From Bacillus sp. CH30_1T (GTDB taxonomy: Bacteria > Bacillota > Bacilli > Bacillales > Bacillaceae_B), in NCBI RefSeq assembly GCF_008364765.1, contig NZ_VTUY01000007.1, positions 72,884 through 136,883 on the forward strand: a stretch of 64,000 nt of DNA, in the 5' to 3' direction. Each line of letters opens with the position of its first letter. Position 1 is the stretch's first letter. Below the pieces are notes generated by a model. That model saw only the letters and a program-made list of their open reading frames with translations. It had not been told where the DNA came from and did no database searches. Positions 17,100-26,198 of the stretch are shown piece by piece. Made by a program: the position numbers and the translations under genes.

Positions 17100-17884
17100 T
17101 TCACCACGCCTTTTCTCACTTGTAAGGAGGCAAGCTTAGTTGCAGGGTCATCACTTCTCATTAACGTCTCTCCGACAAGTACCCCATCCGCACCTGCGTT
17201 TACGACTCGGTGACAGTCATCTTCATTTCTTATTCCACTTTCACTTATGAACACGATATCTGTTCCATTTACCATGGAGCCGAGAGTTTCTGTGATCAGA
17301 AGATTTACTTCAAAGGTTTTCAGGTTACGATTATTCACACCAATTATGGTTGCCCCTAATTCCACTGCGACATTCATTTCTCCTTCATTATGCACTTCTA
17401 CCAGAACTTCCAAGCCAAGCTTCGTTGCATAAGAATATAATTCTTGTAATCTGTTAACATCCAAGGCAGACACTATAAGAAGAATAACATTTGCCCCGGC
17501 GTCTTTTGCACGGTCTATCTGGATTTCATCGATAATAAAGTCTTTACACAGAATAGGGAGGGAGACTGCTTTTCGAACATTCGCCAGATCTTCCATACTT
17601 CCTTTAAAGAAAGGAGCATCGGTTAATACCGATATGGCACATGCGCCCGCTTCTTCATACTTCTTTGCTTGAATCACGGGATTCACTTCTGTTCGGATAT
17701 CTCCTTTTGATGGAGATGCCCGCTTAATTTCAGCAATCACCTGTAGTCTGGATGCTGATTTTAATGCTTTATATAAGGAATTACCTGGAGCCCCCTTATA
17801 ATAATAGGATTCATACCCTGCATTCTTTAACTTTTTAACTTCCTCTTTCTTTGTTTCAAGAATGGTTTGTAAAATGGTAGACAC
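17096..17884 (-). CDS. trpC: Indole-3-glycerol phosphate synthase
   Basis: A 262-residue TIM barrel that closes the indole ring with loss of CO2 and water. The catalytic Lys and Glu are seen in VIAEIKRASPSKG (about residues 50-62) and LCKDFIIDEIQ (about 111-121), with VGVNNRNLKTFEV and SESGIRNEDD further on. It starts with GTG directly after the trpD stop (no gap), with CAGGTGATC as ribosome site. Confidence 0.97.
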   Translation of the reverse strand: MSTILQTILETKKEEVKKLKNAGYESYYYKGAPGNSLYKALKSASRLQVIAEIKRASPSKGDIRTEVNPVIQAKKYEEAGACAISVLTDAPFFKGSMEDLANVRKAVSLPILCKDFIIDEIQIDRAKDAGANVILLIVSALDVNRLQELYSYATKLGLEVLVEVHNEGEMNVAVELGATIIGVNNRNLKTFEVNLLITETLGSMVNGTDIVFISESGIRNEDDCHRVVNAGADGVLVGETLMRSDDPATKLASLQVRKGVVK

Positions 17885-18910
17885 TTAGATCACCTGCTTT
17901 CGACGTTGTTGACTATAACGAACCAAGGAGTGGAGCTTTTCTTTTGCACGACCGCTTTCAATACTTTCTCTGGCAAGCTTTACACCTTCTGCAATGGTTG
18001 CCGCTTTGCCTTGAGCGAACAGGCCGATTCCTGCATTGAATAAGACCGTATCAGTGTAAGCTCCTTCCTTCCCATTTAACACTTCTTCTAAAATAATGGC
18101 ATTGTCTCCAGCGTCCCCTCCACGTATCTCTTCCAGGGAATAACAAGGAAGTCCGACATCTTTCCCCGTTAATGTGAGTGAAGTAATTTCCCCTTGATCC
18201 AGCAGAACGAGATGATTTTCTCCTGCTAATGAGGCTTCATCCATGTAATCAGCTCCATTAAGCACAATCGCTCGTTTTCTGCCTAATTCACGTAAAACAT
18301 TGGCCATCGTTTCTAATTTATCTCTTCTATATACCCCTAGGAGTTGAGTTTCCAGATGAACAGGATTCGTTAATGGTCCAATGAGATTAAAGATGGTAGG
18401 AATCTTTAATTCTTTTCGGACCGTCATTACCCTTTTTAAACCTGAGTGAATATGGGGTGCAAATAGAAAAGCAATATTGGTTTCATCCAGTAAACTTTCC
18501 ACCTCATGAGATTGAAAATCGAGTGCTACCCCTAAATGTTCTAACACATCTGCACTACCGGTTTTACTGGAAATACTTCTGTTACCGTGTTTCGCAACCT
18601 TCACCCCGGCCCCTGCAAGAACAAATGCACTTGTTGTACTAATATTAAAGCTTTGGGATCCGTCTCCACCTGTTCCGCAGTTATCCAATATTCCTGGTAA
18701 CGTGCTTTTAATCGGCATGGCTTTCTCCCTTAAAACTTCAACAAGAGCGGTAATTTCATCTACTGTTTCCCCCTTCATCTTTAATAGGGTCAGAAAACAG
18801 GCGATTTGACTATCCGTTGTTTCTTCTATGAACAATTTTTCTACTGCCTTTCTCATCTCTTCTCTCTCTAATGAATGACCGCTAGATAGCTTCTGTAGAT
18901 AGTGTTTCAC
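17885..18910 (-). CDS. trpD: Anthranilate phosphoribosyltransferase
   Basis: A 341-residue enzyme that joins anthranilate to PRPP. The PRPP loop GTGGDGSQSFNIST lies at about residues 80-93, followed by KHGNRSISSKTGSADVLE and the metal-binding DEASL (about 223). It starts at GTG 18910 with AAGGAGAAT upstream and overlaps the end of trpG by 29 nt. It is not fused to TrpG. Confidence 0.97.
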   Translation of the reverse strand: MKHYLQKLSSGHSLEREEMRKAVEKLFIEETTDSQIACFLTLLKMKGETVDEITALVEVLREKAMPIKSTLPGILDNCGTGGDGSQSFNISTTSAFVLAGAGVKVAKHGNRSISSKTGSADVLEHLGVALDFQSHEVESLLDETNIAFLFAPHIHSGLKRVMTVRKELKIPTIFNLIGPLTNPVHLETQLLGVYRRDKLETMANVLRELGRKRAIVLNGADYMDEASLAGENHLVLLDQGEITSLTLTGKDVGLPCYSLEEIRGGDAGDNAIILEEVLNGKEGAYTDTVLFNAGIGLFAQGKAATIAEGVKLARESIESGRAKEKLHSLVRYSQQRRKQVI

Positions 18911-19493
18911 GGTTATTCTCCTTTCTCATCTGAACTAAAAAGTTTTGAATGATTTTCTTTCCTGTTTTCGTACCAATGGATTCAGGATGAAATTGAACCC
19001 CGAACATTGGATACTTCATATGCTTTATCGCCATGATTTCTCTATCATCCATGGACAATGCGACAGTCTCTAATTGTGTCGGCAGGGTTCCATTCTTAAT
19101 CACCAGGGAATGATATCTCATCACTTCTAATGGTTGCGGCAGATATTCGAATACTCCAATGCCATCGTGTTTAATGAGTGATGTTTTTCCGTGCATGACT
19201 TTCTCAGCCACTTCGATGGTTGCCCCGAATGCTGCCCCGATTGCCTGATGCCCTAAACAAACCCCGAAAATCGGCACACTAGCGTGAAGATTCTGTATAA
19301 TTGAGATGCAAATGCCCGCATCTTCCGGTTTCCCTGGACCAGGTGATAGAATAATTCCTGCAGGATTCAGTTCCTTGATTTCTTCTAATGAAATAGCATC
19401 ATTCCGTTTCACGATTACTTCTTCACCGAGCTCTTCTATATATTGATACAGGTTATACGTAAAGGAATCATAGTTATCAATAAGAAGGATCAT
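18882..19493 (-). CDS. trpG: Anthranilate synthase glutamine amidotransferase subunit
   Basis: A 203-residue class I glutamine amidotransferase that supplies ammonia to TrpE. The catalytic Cys is in FGVCLGHQAIG (about residues 76-86), with the His-Glu pair in FGVQFHPESIGT (about 168-179). B. subtilis keeps its shared trpG/pabA in the folate operon; here a trpG copy lies within the trp operon, overlapping trpE by 4 nt. Possible sharing with folate synthesis cannot be judged from this window. Confidence 0.95.
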   Translation of the reverse strand: MILLIDNYDSFTYNLYQYIEELGEEVIVKRNDAISLEEIKELNPAGIILSPGPGKPEDAGICISIIQNLHASVPIFGVCLGHQAIGAAFGATIEVAEKVMHGKTSLIKHDGIGVFEYLPQPLEVMRYHSLVIKNGTLPTQLETVALSMDDREIMAIKHMKYPMFGVQFHPESIGTKTGKKIIQNFLVQMRKENNRETLSTEAI

Positions 19494-20887
19494 CCTGTCA
19501 CCTCCAATAATGATTTAGCTTTATTCATGGTTTCTTCATATTCACTGTCTGGGTCTGAATCATAAACAATCCCTGCACCGGCTTGAACATATGCCGTTTG
19601 ATCTTTAAGAACCATCGTCCGGATGGCCAGGGCAAAATCCAAATTCCCGTTCACCCCGATATACCCGACGGCACCTGAGTACACGCCGCGCTTTGTGGTT
19701 TCAAGTTCATTAATGATTTGCATCGACCTGATTTTCGGCGCTCCGCTGACGGTACCTGCCGGTAAGCAGTGTGTTAATGCTTCCAGTGGTGTCACTTCTT
19801 CTTTTAATTCACCCTTTACTTCCGAAACGATGTGCATAACATATTTATATCTCTCAATCGTTAAGTACTTTGAAAGGTGAATCGAGCCGATCTCACAGAC
19901 TCTGCCTAAATCATTTCTTCCTAAGTCAACCAGCATTCGGTGTTCAGCGATTTCTTTTTCATCTGTAAGTAATTCCTTCTCGAGCTCCCTGTCCAGATCA
20001 TGTGTTTCTCCCCTTCTTCGTGTTCCTGCAATTGGATTCGTGGTGATTTCCCTCCCTTGAACTTTAAGTAAGCTTTCTGGTGATGCCCCCATTACGACAT
20101 AATCCTCGAAATCAATGAAGAACATGTAAGGGGACGGGTTAGATTTCCTCAAGCTTCTATAGAATGAAAATGGATCTCCAGAAAAGGACGCCTTAAGTCT
20201 TTGAGAGAGCACGACTTGAAAAATCTCACCTTCTCCTATGGATTGCTTTGCCACCTCCACTTTTTCCATGAATTCATCTTTTGAGGTTTGAGCATGGAAG
20301 GAAAGGCGATCTAGTTTCTTTTTATGAGTTTTCAAATACACATTGTTCAGCTCAGCCTCGACTTCCTTCACCTTTTTATCCAGATCTCCTTTTTGATCCT
20401 CTGTCCACTCATTCATGACGACAATAAATACTTTGTGCTCCAGATGATCAAACACAATGACTTTTTCATAAAACATGAGATGAATATCCGGCATTTCCAA
20501 TTCATCTTGAGGAGTTACACCGATATCTTCGTAGAGTCGAATAACGTCATATCCCAGATATCCAATCCCCCCTCCTGTAAAAGGAAAAGGCACACCTTTT
20601 AGTTCGTGGGAAGGAATAAGGTTTTGAATGATTTGAATGGGATTCCCCACTATTTCATTAATTTCGTTTACAAATGTTTTTTTAAACTGTATGGTATTTC
20701 CGTATGCTTTACATTCTAAAAATGGATCACTCCCTACAAATGAATACCGACCGGATTGTTCATGCTTCAATGAGCTCTCCAATAAAAATTTCTTCTTACC
20801 TTTTAACGATTGAAAAAGTGAGATGGGAGTAAATATGTCTCCGTTTAATTCTTTCACTACATAATCCAATGCTTGCTGTTTCATCAT
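19490..20887 (-). CDS. trpE: Anthranilate synthase component I
   Basis: A 465-residue chorismate-utilising enzyme; with TrpG it makes anthranilate from chorismate and glutamine. The feedback-inhibition motif LLES is seen early (KFLLESSLK). C-terminal active-site motifs include NPIAGTRRRGETHDLDRELE, DEKEIAEHRMLVDLGRNDLG and LPAGTVSGAPKIRSMQI. I start at ATG 20887 with GGAGGC 6 nt upstream. It is the first gene of the operon, directly behind two tandem T-boxes. Confidence 0.96.
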   Translation of the reverse strand: MMKQQALDYVVKELNGDIFTPISLFQSLKGKKKFLLESSLKHEQSGRYSFVGSDPFLECKAYGNTIQFKKTFVNEINEIVGNPIQIIQNLIPSHELKGVPFPFTGGGIGYLGYDVIRLYEDIGVTPQDELEMPDIHLMFYEKVIVFDHLEHKVFIVVMNEWTEDQKGDLDKKVKEVEAELNNVYLKTHKKKLDRLSFHAQTSKDEFMEKVEVAKQSIGEGEIFQVVLSQRLKASFSGDPFSFYRSLRKSNPSPYMFFIDFEDYVVMGASPESLLKVQGREITTNPIAGTRRRGETHDLDRELEKELLTDEKEIAEHRMLVDLGRNDLGRVCEIGSIHLSKYLTIERYKYVMHIVSEVKGELKEEVTPLEALTHCLPAGTVSGAPKIRSMQIINELETTKRGVYSGAVGYIGVNGNLDFALAIRTMVLKDQTAYVQAGAGIVYDSDPDSEYEETMNKAKSLLEVTG

Positions 20888-20924
20888 TTCATGCCTCCAA
20901 TTCAATGTTCCACTTGAAAATCCA

Positions 20925-21220
20925 TAAAAAAAAGTCCCCTATGAACAGAAATATCCGTTCATAGAGGACGATGCTGACCGCGGTGCCACCTCTGATTGGG
21001 ATACTTTGACGTATCCCCTCTTAATTCAAGTACAGGGCATGAATAACCCGATACTCTATCCTTTTAACGGTGGAATTCCGTACGATCCTACTTCCATTCA
21101 GATCATCTCTCATAAGTCCATTCCAGACAAGCTATCATGCTAAGGTCTCACCATCCTTAGCTCTCTGTCATGCATCACTTGAATGTACTCCTCTTACTCA
21201 ACGATTTATCATTATTCAGT
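20925..21220 (-). promoter_or_regulatory. T-box riboswitch (Trp), trpE-proximal
   Basis: The T-box AGAGGTGGCACCGCG is at 20979-20993. Terminator arms are 20934-20946 and 20957-20969, followed by T8. The 5' part has GAGTAAGAGGAGTACAT and AGAGAGCTAAGGATGGTGAG. The specifier region reads CTGGAATGGACTTATGAG, giving UGG for tryptophan. Confidence 0.93.
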
Positions 21221-21223
21221 TAT

Positions 21224-21520
21224 AAAAAAAGGGCATCCCTATCCATTTACATCATGTAAAGGACGAGATACCCGTGGTGCCACCTTTGTTGACTGCCTGA
21301 ACAGTCCACTCAATCGTATCGAAGCGGTTTGCTTGAATACGCGTCTTTTGTAACGATAAGACATTCGCCAAAGCCTACTCCCTGAAGTTTCGGTTTGGAG
21401 GCTCAGAAGTCCATTCCCAAAGATCGTTCACACTGGTTCTCACCAACCACCAGCTCTCTTAAGTGTCGATCAGAGGTACTCCTCTTCGTCAAAGCCATTC
21501 GCTCATTTAATTAATTGTTT
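21224..21520 (-). promoter_or_regulatory. T-box riboswitch (Trp), trpE-distal
   Basis: The T-box AAAGGTGGCACCACG is at 21273-21287. The terminator GGGCATCCC... with its complement (about 21231-21272) is followed by T7. Stem I parts: GACGAAGAGGAGTACCTC and AGAGAGCTGGTGGTTGGTGA. The specifier region GGGAATGGACTTCTGAGCC again gives UGG. Confidence 0.93.
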
Positions 21521-21552
21521 ATTATACTAATAGCTTTCTCCCTGGATGTCAA
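21521..21552 (-). promoter_or_regulatory. trp operon promoter
   Basis: Minus-strand -35 TTGACA (21547-21552) with -10 candidates TAGTAT (18-bp spacing) or TATAAT (21521-21526, 20-bp spacing). It lies right upstream of the distal T-box. Confidence 0.6.
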
Positions 21553-21595
21553 CTGTAAATATTTAAAATAGTATTTCAGCCCAGAGCCAACTTGT

Positions 21596-22453
21596 TCACA
21601 TCACGGTAATCATCATCGAATCGCAAACTGGTTTATAACCGATTTCCATATAAATCTTATTAGATGTCGGATTATCTAAATCCGTATAGAGTGAACAGAA
21701 TGCATGATCTTTCAAAAGCAACCGGCTGAGCTCGGCTACGACAGAAGAAGCATACCCCATTTTCCTGAATTCTTTCGGTGTATACACGAAATTTACGGTT
21801 ATGCCATGATCCGTTCTTCTCGCTCCTCTCGCCATTGACACGGGCTTTCCATCTACCTCCCACAAATACACATACTTTTCGTTTTCAATCATATCCCTTG
21901 AACGCAGGATAGCCTCTTCATCAGTTAGGGGATTTTCTCCTGTATCCTTTACAAATCCTATTAACCAATCGGCAAGAAGGGCCTCATGTTCTTTGCTAAT
22001 TGGAACCATTTTTCCATCACTTAGTGGAATATCTATCACCTTATTCAACTGGTACACCCGCTGGTTCATACGCACATGAAAACTCGATCCCGTTTCGTTA
22101 CACCATGCGTGGGCTAATTGAAGGGCAATTTCTTTCTCGGCAATGAAGCCAGGAAATGTAATATGGGATTCCTCACAAAACCTTTTGAGTTGTTCGACTA
22201 TTTGAGGAATGTCTTTTTTCTCCACATTTAGTGTACTTACCAGATAATGTGGGGGAGTCATGATGAATGATCCAACCACAGACCCCTCCCCATTTTCCAC
22301 TAATAGAAGCAATGGATTCTTATATTTGTCACTTACTTTCATAGTGTTCAGTAAACCTAATGGTAAGTTATTCGCGGCCTCATCTTCTATTAGAAAAGAA
22401 TGAACCCTTTCGTTATAATGTGCTGCGTTTCTATACTTTGTCAGCTTATACAT
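21596..22453 (-). CDS. GNAT family N-acetyltransferase
   Basis: A 285-residue protein with a C-terminal GNAT domain: GKPVSMARGARRTDHGITVN (about residues 202-221), then motif A VYTPKEFRKMGYASSVVAEL (with the R/K-x-x-G-Y/x-A loop) and LYTDLDNPTSNKIYMEIGYK (about 257-276), the usual motif B. The N-terminal half is less conserved (FLIEDEAANNLPLGLLNT). Start at ATG 22453 (ATAATGGGGTGATGATATG). It stands alone upstream of the trp leader and may be read separately. Substrate unknown. Confidence 0.85.
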   Translation of the reverse strand: MYKLTKYRNAAHYNERVHSFLIEDEAANNLPLGLLNTMKVSDKYKNPLLLLVENGEGSVVGSFIMTPPHYLVSTLNVEKKDIPQIVEQLKRFCEESHITFPGFIAEKEIALQLAHAWCNETGSSFHVRMNQRVYQLNKVIDIPLSDGKMVPISKEHEALLADWLIGFVKDTGENPLTDEEAILRSRDMIENEKYVYLWEVDGKPVSMARGARRTDHGITVNFVYTPKEFRKMGYASSVVAELSRLLLKDHAFCSLYTDLDNPTSNKIYMEIGYKPVCDSMMITVM

Positions 22454-22581
22454 ATCATCACCCCATTATAAAATTCGATTTACATGAGGGGATTCCCTTC
22501 TTGATTTTGGTGAATTCCTACCTGTAGTGGAATGAAAAACAACAAACTATTCGAAAAGAGCAATAAAAAAAGATGGATGGA

Positions 22582-24024
22582 CTAAATCCATCCATCTTGC
22601 TGATATTGTGCTTGAGTAAACAGGGAAACGAGCACATACATGAAAAAGGAAATGATAATTGGAAAAATGACCGTATGCATATCCAGATAATTAGGTGCGA
22701 AACTGTGAAATAAGATGTACGCTACCAGTCCTGAAATCATAGAAGCAAAGGCACCATGGGCATTTCCTTTTTTCCAATACAGACCTAAAACAATCGGCCA
22801 AATAAATACAGCTTCAAGGCCTCCAAATGAAAATAAATTAAGCCAAATAATTAACTCAGGAGGACTCAACGCCATAAGAAAAACGAGAATTCCCGTTATA
22901 CTTGTCACCCAAAAGCTAATCCTTTTGACTTGTTTTTCCTTTGCATCCTTATTGATGAAATTCATATACACATCTTTCACAATAGCCGAGGATACAATCA
23001 ATAATAATGAATCCACTGTCGACATGATCGCTGCCATCGGAGCAGCCAGGACAATCCCTGCAAGCCATGGCGGAAGAACTTCTAAAGCGAGAAGGGGCAT
23101 GACTTTATCAGCCACTTCTATTCCCGGGACCACGACCCTTGCAAGCACACCAATTAAGTGCATACCGAGCATAATGGAACCGACAACAATGGTTCCGATA
23201 ATGAGCGCTCTGTGTAAGGACCTGGAATTTTTATAGCTCATGGCTCTAACTGCCACCTGAGGCAATCCGATCACTCCCACTCCTACTAAAATCCAGAAAG
23301 ATGAAATATAGCGGGCACTTAATTCTCCATCATGACCATGAGGACTTAATAAGTTAGGATTTTCCGCTTTCAATCCCATCATGATGTTCTCCATGCCCCC
23401 ACCGGCGATGATGGTGGCAATCAATAGAATAATGGTTCCACCAAGCATTACCACCCCTTGAATCGCATCCGTGATGGCAACCGCTCGAAAGCCTCCAATA
23501 ATAACGTAAACAAGAACCGATACGGCAAATAGGAAAAGAGCACTCTCGTAGGATAAACCGGTTAATGATTCAATGAGCCGTGCTCCCCCTACCCATTGAG
23601 CAATCATGGCTGAGAATAAAAAGATGATGATACTACTGGCCGATAGAATTGTAATTTTATTGCTGCCATATCTGCCTTGTAGATAATCGATCAATGTAAC
23701 GGCCTTGTATTTCCGCGCCATGATCGCGAACTTTTTCCCGAGTATAAGGAGAACAAAGTAACCTGTTACAACCTGTGACATAGCCAAAAGAACCCACGAT
23801 AAACCATATGTATATGCTGCGCCCGGTCCTCCGATGAAACTACTTGCACTTCCATAGGTCGCAATCATGGTCATCGCCAAAATAAACCCGCCAAGCTGTC
23901 GGCTTCCCAAGAAGTATTCCTGGACGAAGGAATCTGCTCTTCTCACATTTCTGGCCGTATACATTCCCACAATAAAAATCAAGATTAAAAAAGCGAATAA
24001 GGGAATCAATGCCATACTATTCAT
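22582..24024 (-). CDS. panF: Sodium/pantothenate symporter PanF
   Basis: A 480-residue sodium:solute symporter with about 13 hydrophobic segments, importing pantothenate for CoA synthesis. SSS family signs include IATYGSASSFIGGPGAAYTY (about residues 55-74), VGVIGLPQVAVRAMSYKNSR (about 250-270) and AAPMAAIMSTVDSLLLIVSS (about 326-345). I start at ATG 24024, with GAGGAGGA upstream inside the end of the YhdT gene; the two genes overlap by 8 nt, the usual panF arrangement. Substrate assignment rests on similarity and on the YhdT partner. Confidence 0.88.
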   Translation of the reverse strand: MNSMALIPLFAFLILIFIVGMYTARNVRRADSFVQEYFLGSRQLGGFILAMTMIATYGSASSFIGGPGAAYTYGLSWVLLAMSQVVTGYFVLLILGKKFAIMARKYKAVTLIDYLQGRYGSNKITILSASSIIIFLFSAMIAQWVGGARLIESLTGLSYESALFLFAVSVLVYVIIGGFRAVAITDAIQGVVMLGGTIILLIATIIAGGGMENIMMGLKAENPNLLSPHGHDGELSARYISSFWILVGVGVIGLPQVAVRAMSYKNSRSLHRALIIGTIVVGSIMLGMHLIGVLARVVVPGIEVADKVMPLLALEVLPPWLAGIVLAAPMAAIMSTVDSLLLIVSSAIVKDVYMNFINKDAKEKQVKRISFWVTSITGILVFLMALSPPELIIWLNLFSFGGLEAVFIWPIVLGLYWKKGNAHGAFASMISGLVAYILFHSFAPNYLDMHTVIFPIIISFFMYVLVSLFTQAQYQQDGWI

Positions 24025-24292
24025 GATCATCCTCCTCATCGTCAAAAGGAATGTCAGTAAGCATGTACTTTACGACAATAATCACTAACAATACCATAAG
24101 AAAAAAGCCAACGATGCAGCTGTAAAAAAACCATTCAGGCATCCCGAGGATCCAATCGTAATCTGAAACCGGCTGACCACCTAACCCGAATGCAAAACCA
24201 TACCACCATAAGAAATTTATAAGAACAAGTGCTATTCCTATCAGTGCCTCGTGACCAGCAACCCTGAACCTTTTATCTTCATTATGATCCAC
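24017..24292 (-). CDS. YhdT family (DUF997) membrane protein
   Basis: A 91-residue protein with two hydrophobic segments (about residues 15-38, GIALVLINFLWWYGFAFGLG, and 50-76, EWFFYSCIVGFFLMVLLVII) and a very acidic tail (DDEEDDHE). DUF997/YhdT proteins are regularly encoded just before panF and are thought to be an accessory subunit. It overlaps panF by 8 nt, implying coupled translation. A likely promoter lies at about 24327-24355 (TTGCAT, 17 bp, TAAATT on the minus strand). Confidence 0.85.
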   Translation of the reverse strand: MDHNEDKRFRVAGHEALIGIALVLINFLWWYGFAFGLGGQPVSDYDWILGMPEWFFYSCIVGFFLMVLLVIIVVKYMLTDIPFDDEEDDHE

Positions 24293-24360
24293 TTACTTTT
24301 ATCCCTCCTTAAAATACACATTCTTTAACAATTTACGACAGGAAGAAATGAAATGCAATA

Positions 24361-24487
24361 TAAAAAGACAGACCCGAAGCATCTGCTTCGGGTCTGTCTT
24401 TTTATATCTAATAAAGGGGGTTTTTCATGAACCATTCTCTCTATTGAAAGAGGGGGAAACTCTTTTGTTCAAATGAGAATGATTTTC
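24361..24487 (-). ncRNA. Candidate Fur-controlled small RNA (FsrA-type)
   Basis: The 338-bp gap between divergent genes holds a complete small transcription unit on the minus strand. It has a promoter at 24494-24522, a start near 24487, about 125 nt of transcript, and a perfect 20-bp terminator stem (24362-24381 with 24384-24403) ending in T5. There is no ORF of note. Two C5 runs (24452-24456, TTTCCCCCTCT; 24416-24420, AAACCCCCTT) are placed in otherwise unpaired, A/U-rich sequence. This is what is known for Bacillus FsrA, which pairs C-rich stretches with ribosome sites of iron-using mRNAs. Homology to fsrA is inferred from architecture, not from an alignment. Confidence 0.65.
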
Positions 24488-24522
24488 AATATCATTGTAA
24501 TCTCTCTAATAATAAATGTCAA
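24474..24522 (-). promoter_or_regulatory. Promoter with overlapping Fur boxes
   Basis: Minus-strand -35 TTGACA (24517-24522), exact 17-bp spacer, -10 TACAAT (24494-24499). Two Fur-type 7-1-7 sites overlap by six-base shift: 24474-24488 (TGAGAATGATTTTCA) and 24480-24494 (TGATTTTCAATATCA), with 12 and 11 of 14 bases fitting TGATAATnATTATCA. They cover the -10 edge and the start point, where Fur would block transcription. Confidence 0.65.
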
Positions 24523-24630
24523 CACAAAACCATTATTTCTTAAAGGAAATATTTGGTGCCTCTAAATGTGAATTATGGTAAAATTCTAAATTGAGCTCAT
24601 ATTTTAGAGAGAGAATCGAGGGGGACATGT

Positions 24631-26181
24631 TTGAAAGAGAAATTCAAATCGTTTGGAATACCATTTGTGTTAATCGTTCTGTTTATAGGGGCACTATTTC
24701 TTCACCAGCTGTTACAAGTCAAACAACAACCACAGCCTGATTGGAGCAGATCCATTCCATTAAACTACACTTCTGAAGAACGCCCTGTTATCTTTAATGG
24801 AGAGGAAGGACTCTTCTTGGCCAGTAACGGGAACATTACAGGATTTACTTTCGAAGGCCCATTGGATTCAACCAAAGAAACAACGCTAGACACCCGCGTT
24901 ACCCGGGGCCATCCTTTTTGGACAGACGGTACTAAGGTAATTCAGATCAAGGATGACAAGATAATCTCTACAGAGAGTAATGAAGTAACGACGCTTGCTG
25001 AGGAAGCAACTGGGATCAGTACAGCATGGAAATCTGTGTACTTCTGGAATAAAGAGAACCTTTTTTCTCTTAACCCTGCTGATTTATCAGTGAAAGAAGT
25101 TTTCAGCTTTCCTAATGAAATCCTGGACGTCTATTTTGGAAATAATGGCAGTGCCGTAGTACAGGTTAGACAAGATGATGGTCACTCTCATCTGTACTAC
25201 ATGGATGATACGTTACAAGTAGTGAAAGATCCATTTGCAATTGTAAACACAGCAACGAATCATCAAATTAATGGTTTAACCTTTACCACAGGAAACAATC
25301 ATTTAACTCTTCTTTATAATGAAGAAATGCGAGCCCAGGGAACATTGTCATATAAAATTTTCAAGTTGCAAACACCGATAGATGAAATAGGATCTTCTAT
25401 TTTGAAGCCCACAAAAATAGATTTTACGAACGAAATGTCAGGGGGAAAACTTCAAAGTCCAAGAACCGCACAACTTCTATCCATTAATGGAGAAGAATCC
25501 ATTCTTTTCACATCTGAAGGTCATCGGATTGGGGATGATAATGCGATTAGTCTATATGTAGCACCTTTCAGTGACTCTGATCAATTAACAGCGGCTCCAG
25601 TCAGTACAACAAAACATTTTACATATTCTCCACTTCAGCTCACCAATAAGAGCATTGCCTGGTTGGATTATGATGGAGATACATATGAATTATTTGGTGC
25701 TTCACAGGATGCAATAGTTATCGCCAAAAGCACTGAGTGGTCGAAACAAAGTATCAAAGAAGCTGTTAACAATTCCGTACTTATGATGTTCAGCAGCTTA
25801 ATTACGGTTATGGTTTCATTCTATTGGGTATTACCTTCCCTATTTCTTTTAATTCTGCTCTATATTTTTAAACCAAATATATTTGAAAAGGAGGAGATCA
25901 ACTGGGTCGAATATGCCTCCATCATTATGTTTTTAGTAATGCCGCTAACCTTCATCTCAAAAGCGACGGGCGAATACTTCTTCTTTGCAGCTCCCGAATA
26001 CCTGATGTTTTCAGGAAGTGAGTATATAGTATTGCTCGTTATCAGCGCCCTTACTTCACTATTATGGAAATTCGGGAGAGATCCTGACTGGGGTACTTTT
26101 GGTGGAGTATTTTATTTCATGGGTATTTATATTCTTCTCTATGCCACTTCAATGGGACCGTATATTTTTAATTTATTTTAA
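24631..26181 (+). CDS. Large membrane protein with extracytoplasmic domain, unknown
   Basis: A 516-residue protein that I do not recognise. One N-terminal helix (about residues 10-28, GIPFVLIVLFIGALFLHQLL) is followed by about 350 residues of mostly beta-type sequence with repeated short strands and turns (FNGEEGLFLASNGNITGFTF, YFWNKENLFSLNPADLSVKE), compatible with a beta-propeller outside the membrane. Four or five helices follow at about 380-411, 424-443, 460-478 and 487-512. It starts with TTG (AGGGGGACATG upstream); the ATG 4 nt earlier is in another frame. It is monocistronic. A sensor or envelope role is possible but nothing shows it. Confidence 0.75.
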   Translation: MKEKFKSFGIPFVLIVLFIGALFLHQLLQVKQQPQPDWSRSIPLNYTSEERPVIFNGEEGLFLASNGNITGFTFEGPLDSTKETTLDTRVTRGHPFWTDGTKVIQIKDDKIISTESNEVTTLAEEATGISTAWKSVYFWNKENLFSLNPADLSVKEVFSFPNEILDVYFGNNGSAVVQVRQDDGHSHLYYMDDTLQVVKDPFAIVNTATNHQINGLTFTTGNNHLTLLYNEEMRAQGTLSYKIFKLQTPIDEIGSSILKPTKIDFTNEMSGGKLQSPRTAQLLSINGEESILFTSEGHRIGDDNAISLYVAPFSDSDQLTAAPVSTTKHFTYSPLQLTNKSIAWLDYDGDTYELFGASQDAIVIAKSTEWSKQSIKEAVNNSVLMMFSSLITVMVSFYWVLPSLFLLILLYIFKPNIFEKEEINWVEYASIIMFLVMPLTFISKATGEYFFFAAPEYLMFSGSEYIVLLVISALTSLLWKFGRDPDWGTFGGVFYFMGIYILLYATSMGPYIFNLF

Positions 26182-26198
26182 AAGATAATGGAATAAAG

